This document shows positions 46,847-49,712 of a stretch of DNA of 49,712 nucleotides, one piece after another. Below the pieces are notes generated by a model. That model ran no database searches, had not been told where the DNA came from, and saw only the letters and a list, made by a program, of their open reading frames with translations. Position 1 is the stretch's first letter; each line of letters begins with the position of its first letter. The stretch spans positions 1-49,712 of IMG/VR virus record IMGVR_UViG_3300010885_042435, one strand, 5' to 3'. The position numbers were made by a program, and so were the translations under genes. The stretch comes from a virus.

Positions 46847-47143
46847 TCAGCCGCCGCCCACGGTCTTGGACGAGTGGCACCGCACGCACAAGGTTTGCAG
46901 GTTCGTCAAGTCATCGGTGCCGCCAATCCGCTTCGGTACGACGTGGTCGACGTGCGCCTCACGCTTGCCGTCGCACAGCTTGCCGCACGCGCGGCACTCC
47001 CAGTTGTCACGCACCAGCACCGCTTTGCGTGTGGCGAACCACGACGCGTCGCAGTAGCCACGCTGGTACGCGTTGGCGCGCTCGACGGCGGGGCGTACAC
47101 GCTGCTTCGGTGCGGGGCGGTGCGTTGGTACGCGGCGTGGCAT
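46847..47143 (-). CDS. HNH endonuclease
   Basis: The 98-residue protein has a basic N-terminus and the zinc-bound HNH fold: DNWECRACGKLCDG with two of the zinc cysteines, AHVDHVVPKRIGGTDDLTNL with the His-Asp-His metal/nucleophile residues, and LCVRCHSSKTVGGG with the second zinc pair. Small HNH nucleases near P27 terminases assist cos cleavage in HK97-type phages. ATG 47143 shares a base with the stop of the preceding gene. Confidence 0.9.
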   Translation of the reverse strand: MPRRVPTHRPAPKQRVRPAVERANAYQRGYCDASWFATRKAVLVRDNWECRACGKLCDGKREAHVDHVVPKRIGGTDDLTNLQTLCVRCHSSKTVGGG

Positions 47144-47415
47144 CAGAGCGTGGACGCCTCGCGGAAAGCGGCCACGTCGAGTTCCTCGACCGCGCCGTCA
47201 GCGATGCCCTCGGCAAGAAGACGCCGCGGCAATTCGTAGTCGCAGTACGCCTCGTCAACCGCTAGATACACCAGACCGTTAGCGTCGGCTGGCAGCTCGG
47301 ACGCGGGTGGGATTGCCGTCTGCGTCAGCGTTTCCTCGTTGGGATAGCCGTAGGCTGCGTCGAGCGCGGCCCGCATGGCTTCATACGAGTCGGCGGTGGC
47401 CCGAAAGAACCTCAT
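47143..47415 (-). CDS. Small acidic protein behind the lectin-like tail gene
   Basis: A 90-residue protein (MRFFRATADSYEAMRAALDA...) with YLAVDEAYCDYELPRRLLAE near the end. The ATG overlaps the previous stop (ATGA). The acidic, short alpha/beta pattern is like small phage fibre-assembly or fibre-attached proteins of unknown function. Position suggests late expression with the tail genes. Confidence 0.6.
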   Translation of the reverse strand: MRFFRATADSYEAMRAALDAAYGYPNEETLTQTAIPPASELPADANGLVYLAVDEAYCDYELPRRLLAEGIADGAVEELDVAAFREASTL

Positions 47416-48236
47416 GCGACGGTCACTCCCCACTTGGCACCAAGATACCGCTCGACAACGACCCGCTGCGCGTCGGTCAGCCGATTCGCGTATACCACAA
47501 ACTCGCATAACTGACCGTCGAAGTTATATGCCGTGAATGCGGGGGTCGGATTGCCTCTGATGTTGCCGATGGAGATGCCGCTGAAGCCGGTGGTCCCGGC
47601 TGTCGCGTCTGTTCCTTTGACGCCGTTGACGAACACGCTGTGTCCGGCGGATTGCTCGCTCCTGCAACACGAGACGTACACCGTGCCGAACGCAATCGAC
47701 CGAGAGGCGACCTTTCCGGCGGCACCGTCATCCCTTGAGAACACAAGGTTCGTTGTGTTTTCCGCTGGGTAATGGACGATCCGATTGGCGGGCTGGAAGT
47801 TGTCCCAGATAATCGGAGCCACGTTGAAGGCGAGAGTGTAGCCGCTGCGGACACGAAACACTGAGAACACCGACGGCCTATCAATCGTCATCGCGGTGTT
47901 GACCAGCCGGTGATTCGTTGTCGAGTACGTCATCGCGTTCCGCCCGTTTACGGCGTTGCGCGCATACAGCGGCTGTGCGTTTGCCGTCGCTTGCGTCAGG
48001 TGATTCCCCCTGCCGCTCTTGTCAATGATCTGGCTGATGTTGCCGCCGTTGAGCGTCACAGTCGACTCGTCGCTGGCGTCCCACCACGCCGCGATGTACG
48101 GCACGGTGAGCGGAGCGAGCGCAGACGAGATGCTGGCCGTGGGGTTGCTGGGAACCGGCACCGGCGTTGGCTGCCCAAGCAGCGGCCGGGGCATAAGAGC
48201 GGCGGAGTACCCGGACGTGTATATGCCTACGTTCAC
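47412..48236 (-). CDS. Lectin-like (concanavalin/laminin-G fold) tail protein
   Basis: A GTG at 48236 overlaps the previous stop (GTGA) and gives 274 residues. From about residue 45 the sequence follows the concanavalin-like pattern: AAWWDASDESTVTLNGGNIS, IIDKSGRGNHLTQATAN, then IRGNPTPAFTAYNFDGQLCE and FVVYANRLTDAQRVVVERYL, the typical end of a laminin-G-like domain. Such modules bind sugars. It is probably part of the receptor-binding apparatus. Confidence 0.8.
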   Translation of the reverse strand: MNVGIYTSGYSAALMPRPLLGQPTPVPVPSNPTASISSALAPLTVPYIAAWWDASDESTVTLNGGNISQIIDKSGRGNHLTQATANAQPLYARNAVNGRNAMTYSTTNHRLVNTAMTIDRPSVFSVFRVRSGYTLAFNVAPIIWDNFQPANRIVHYPAENTTNLVFSRDDGAAGKVASRSIAFGTVYVSCCRSEQSAGHSVFVNGVKGTDATAGTTGFSGISIGNIRGNPTPAFTAYNFDGQLCEFVVYANRLTDAQRVVVERYLGAKWGVTVA

Positions 48237-48616
48237 AGGTCTGCACCCAACGCGATCACGTCGATGGACTCCGCCTTCTCGGTGCTGACACGCACCGACC
48301 ACGACGCGGATGGCAGGACAAGGTTGTTGTACGTTGTCGAGACTCGCGTGCCTTGCACCGTCGCCGACACCGTCGCCGCCGCCACGGCAATCTCGTCGAA
48401 GGCAAAAAAGGACGTACCATCGTGCAGGAACACACGCACTTGACCGGCGGTTGTGGTGACGCGCGCCTTGATTACGAGTTCAACTACTCTGGTCCCACCG
48501 GCGCTGCCCGTAATCAAGGTGGCGACCGTGCCGCTGCCGTCTCGGTTGGTGTTGGCGGTTGCGATGTTCACGGACGCGATGCGCGGCGTCACGGCAAAAA
48601 CTGGATTCAGTGCCAT
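48233..48616 (-). CDS. Small beta-rich tail protein
   Basis: A 127-residue protein (MALNPVFAVTPRIASVNIAT...) of almost pure beta pattern, with RVVELVIKARVTTTAGQVRV, FLHDGTSFFAFDEIAVAA and TYNNLVLPSASWSVRVS. Its layout resembles phage tail proteins that sit between a fibre adaptor and a lectin-like tip. It is coupled by GTGA to the lectin-like gene. Confidence 0.65.
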   Translation of the reverse strand: MALNPVFAVTPRIASVNIATANTNRDGSGTVATLITGSAGGTRVVELVIKARVTTTAGQVRVFLHDGTSFFAFDEIAVAAATVSATVQGTRVSTTYNNLVLPSASWSVRVSTEKAESIDVIALGADL

Positions 48617-48628
48617 CGTTCAAAACTC

Positions 48629-48880
48629 CTATCGGAATGTCGACCAGAGGTAGAGGCGTGCGGCGGCGTTCACGCCTGCCGCGATGTCGCTGATCTGCGC
48701 GACAGTGTGCGTGTGCGAAACCTCCGGAGTCGCATACGCCAGCGAGTTCCATAAGGTACTGCCGTCGCCCACCTTGAACCGCCGCGTGTCCGTTTCAACG
48801 ACAATCTGCCCATCCGCGATCACCGGATTGGTCGCCGCCAGTGCCGCTGCGGTGCCGCGCTGTGTCTGTATCACGCTCAT
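48629..48880 (-). CDS. Tail protein with hyaluronidase/tropism-determinant-like N-terminal motif
   Basis: ATG 48880 overlaps the stop of the 22-residue ORF (ATGA) and gives 83 residues. The start MSVIQTQRGTAAALAATNPV with GQIVVETDTRRFKVGDGSTL is the well-known N-terminal motif of phage fibre and major-tropism-determinant proteins (RRGT...NPVL..GE...ETDT..KVGDG...W). Here it stands almost alone, followed by a short helical end (AAGVNAAARLYLWSTFR). It may attach further fibre proteins to the tail. Confidence 0.78.
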   Translation of the reverse strand: MSVIQTQRGTAAALAATNPVIADGQIVVETDTRRFKVGDGSTLWNSLAYATPEVSHTHTVAQISDIAAGVNAAARLYLWSTFR

Positions 48881-48945
48881 TGCAGCGACTCCCACACTTC
48901 CTGCACGCCGAAATACCACGCCGGGGCGCGAAGAACGTCACTCAT
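48877..48945 (-). CDS. 22-residue micro-ORF coupled at both ends
   Basis: ATG 48945 overlaps the stop of the glycine-rich gene and its own stop overlaps the next ATG; both junctions read ATGA. It encodes MSDVLRAPAWYFGVQEVWES plus two residues. It may be a real micro-protein or a translational bridge that keeps ribosomes moving from the glycine-rich gene to the next one. Confidence 0.5.
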   Translation of the reverse strand: MSDVLRAPAWYFGVQEVWESLQ

Positions 48946-49712
48946 GCGAAATACAGCACTACAACGCCGCCTCCCGCAGTCGCCGTGCCGCCGTCTGATA
49001 TTGCACCGCCGCCGCCGAGACCGGCGTTTTTCAGTCCAGAGAACTCGTCAGAAAAACCACCTGTCCCAAACGCGCCGGTTGCCGCACCTGTTTCCGTAGT
49101 CGTTCCGCCCGCGAGCGAGACGGCGGCAAATAGCCCAGACACGTCCGTTGGTCGCAGCCTGTTTGCAACCGTTGGGCTGTTGCTATTCCCCCCGACACCG
49201 CCGCCCCATCCTGTCACCTTGTACGCCGCCGCGCCGCCAGCAGCGCCGCCGTCGCCGCCAGAATATGAGCCGCCGTTGGCGTAGTAGCCAGTACCGCTGA
49301 CAGTTGTGTACCCAACGGAAGAGCAAGAGCCACCGTTACCACTGATTGTTGTTCCGCCAAGCGTCACCGTGGTGTTTCCGCCGGTGCCGTTATTAGTGCT
49401 GGAAATTGCACCGACGCCGTAGGAGACAGACTGCCCTCCGCTCACGCTCCAAGTCTTGTACGCACAGCCGCCAGCACCGCCGCTGTCGTTTACCGCACGG
49501 CCACCTCCCGCGCCAATCGCCCACGCCTTCATGCTGCTCGCACCGCTTGGCACTGTGTAGCTGGTGCCGCTGGTGAGAAGAACGGCCACTGGGGTGAACG
49601 ACAGATTCACAGTCAGCGTCGCCACCGACGAAAAAATCTGCGACAGGTTCGCGGTCATCCAGCAGCGATACCGATAGCCGCTGCTGCCGGTTTGGAGATT
49701 GGTGAGCGATAG
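48942..49712 (-). CDS. Ig-like/glycine-rich tail protein, 5' end cut by window edge
   Basis: The frame is open to the right edge. The first visible residues (LSLTNLQTGSSGYRYRCW, SSVATLTV) are the end of a bacterial Ig-like domain. Next comes a glycine-rich domain opening with TVPSGASSMKAWAIGAGGG and GGAGGCAYKTW, ending in GGTATAGGGVVVLYFA, the typical end of such tail tip domains. An internal ATG at 49658 would split the Ig-like domain, so the true start lies beyond 49712. The protein is related to that at 1-1043 and is likely receptor-binding. Confidence 0.75.
   Translation of the reverse strand, partial: LSLTNLQTGSSGYRYRCWMTANLSQIFSSVATLTVNLSFTPVAVLLTSGTSYTVPSGASSMKAWAIGAGGGRAVNDSGGAGGCAYKTWSVSGGQSVSYGVGAISSTNNGTGGNTTVTLGGTTISGNGGSCSSVGYTTVSGTGYYANGGSYSGGDGGAAGGAAAYKVTGWGGGVGGNSNSPTVANRLRPTDVSGLFAAVSLAGGTTTETGAATGAFGTGGFSDEFSGLKNAGLGGGGAISDGGTATAGGGVVVLYFA

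Noticed and set aside
1-49712. Complete circular genome
   Set aside because: Gene order supports it, but the exact end join breaks the Ig-like domain frame, so completeness is not claimed.

Overview
This window is almost certainly a near-complete genome of a temperate, tailed dsDNA phage of siphovirus type with a high-GC host. The evidence is an HK97-type capsid set (P27 small terminase, large terminase, portal, prohead protease, major capsid protein), head-tail connectors, a G/GT tail chaperone pair with a textbook -1 frameshift site, a 1238-residue tape measure protein and a tyrosine integrase. Nearly all genes lie on the minus strand and are read from high to low coordinates. Only the integrase and one small zinc-ribbon gene are on the plus strand. 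The host cannot be fixed from sequence. The high GC, papain-like protease, collagen-like fibre, secreted Cys-rich protein, SNF2 helicase and amidoligase/amidotransferase pair would fit an environmental host such as a planctomycete, but that is only an inference.

Layout in the direction of transcription. 49712-46847: receptor-binding and tail-fibre type proteins (glycine-rich, lectin-like) and an HNH nuclease. 46666-44519: a translationally coupled cassette of a ParB-like protein, a TET/JBP-type 2-oxoglutarate/Fe(II) dioxygenase and an FkbM-type methyltransferase, next to the terminase. 44506-34083: packaging, capsid, connectors, three tandem tail-tube-like paralogues and the frameshifted tail chaperones. 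34090-26185: tape measure and tail-tip proteins, the last with a BACON-like C-terminus. 26197-23485: small proteins, a metallophosphoesterase and an Nmad1/MazG-like protein. 23430-21754: lysogeny module (integrase on plus, two small helix-turn-helix proteins on minus). 21500-16435: accessory early region with three copies of one strong sigma70-like promoter-plus-leader module, an amidoligase, a class II glutamine amidotransferase, many small unknown proteins and a DUF932 protein. 16319-6994: replication (SNF2-like helicase, primase-polymerase, UvrD-like helicase, VRR-NUC nuclease, DnaN sliding clamp, HTH proteins). 6731-2437: secreted and membrane proteins with a papain-like protease, possibly the lysis region. 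2427-1: collagen-like tail fibre and a fibronectin-III/glycine-rich protein.

Both window edges fall inside related glycine-rich tail proteins, so gene order suggests a circular or permuted genome. An exact end-to-end join, however, does not preserve the reading frame of the Ig-like domain at the right edge, so some sequence is probably missing at the junction.

The most interesting biology is a possible DNA hypermodification programme: the dioxygenase could oxidise a methylpyrimidine, the coupled methyltransferase could cap the product, and the amidoligase/amidotransferase pair and Nmad1-like protein are types reported near DNA-modification genes. No cytosine-C5 methyltransferase, thymidylate-synthase-like enzyme or DNA polymerase was recognised. 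Regulation looks modular: three identical promoter/hairpin leaders in the early region, a longer intergenic repeat before the UvrD-like helicase and between the lysogeny genes and the amidoligase, whose core also occurs before the ParB gene, and a perfect palindrome before the capsid gene.
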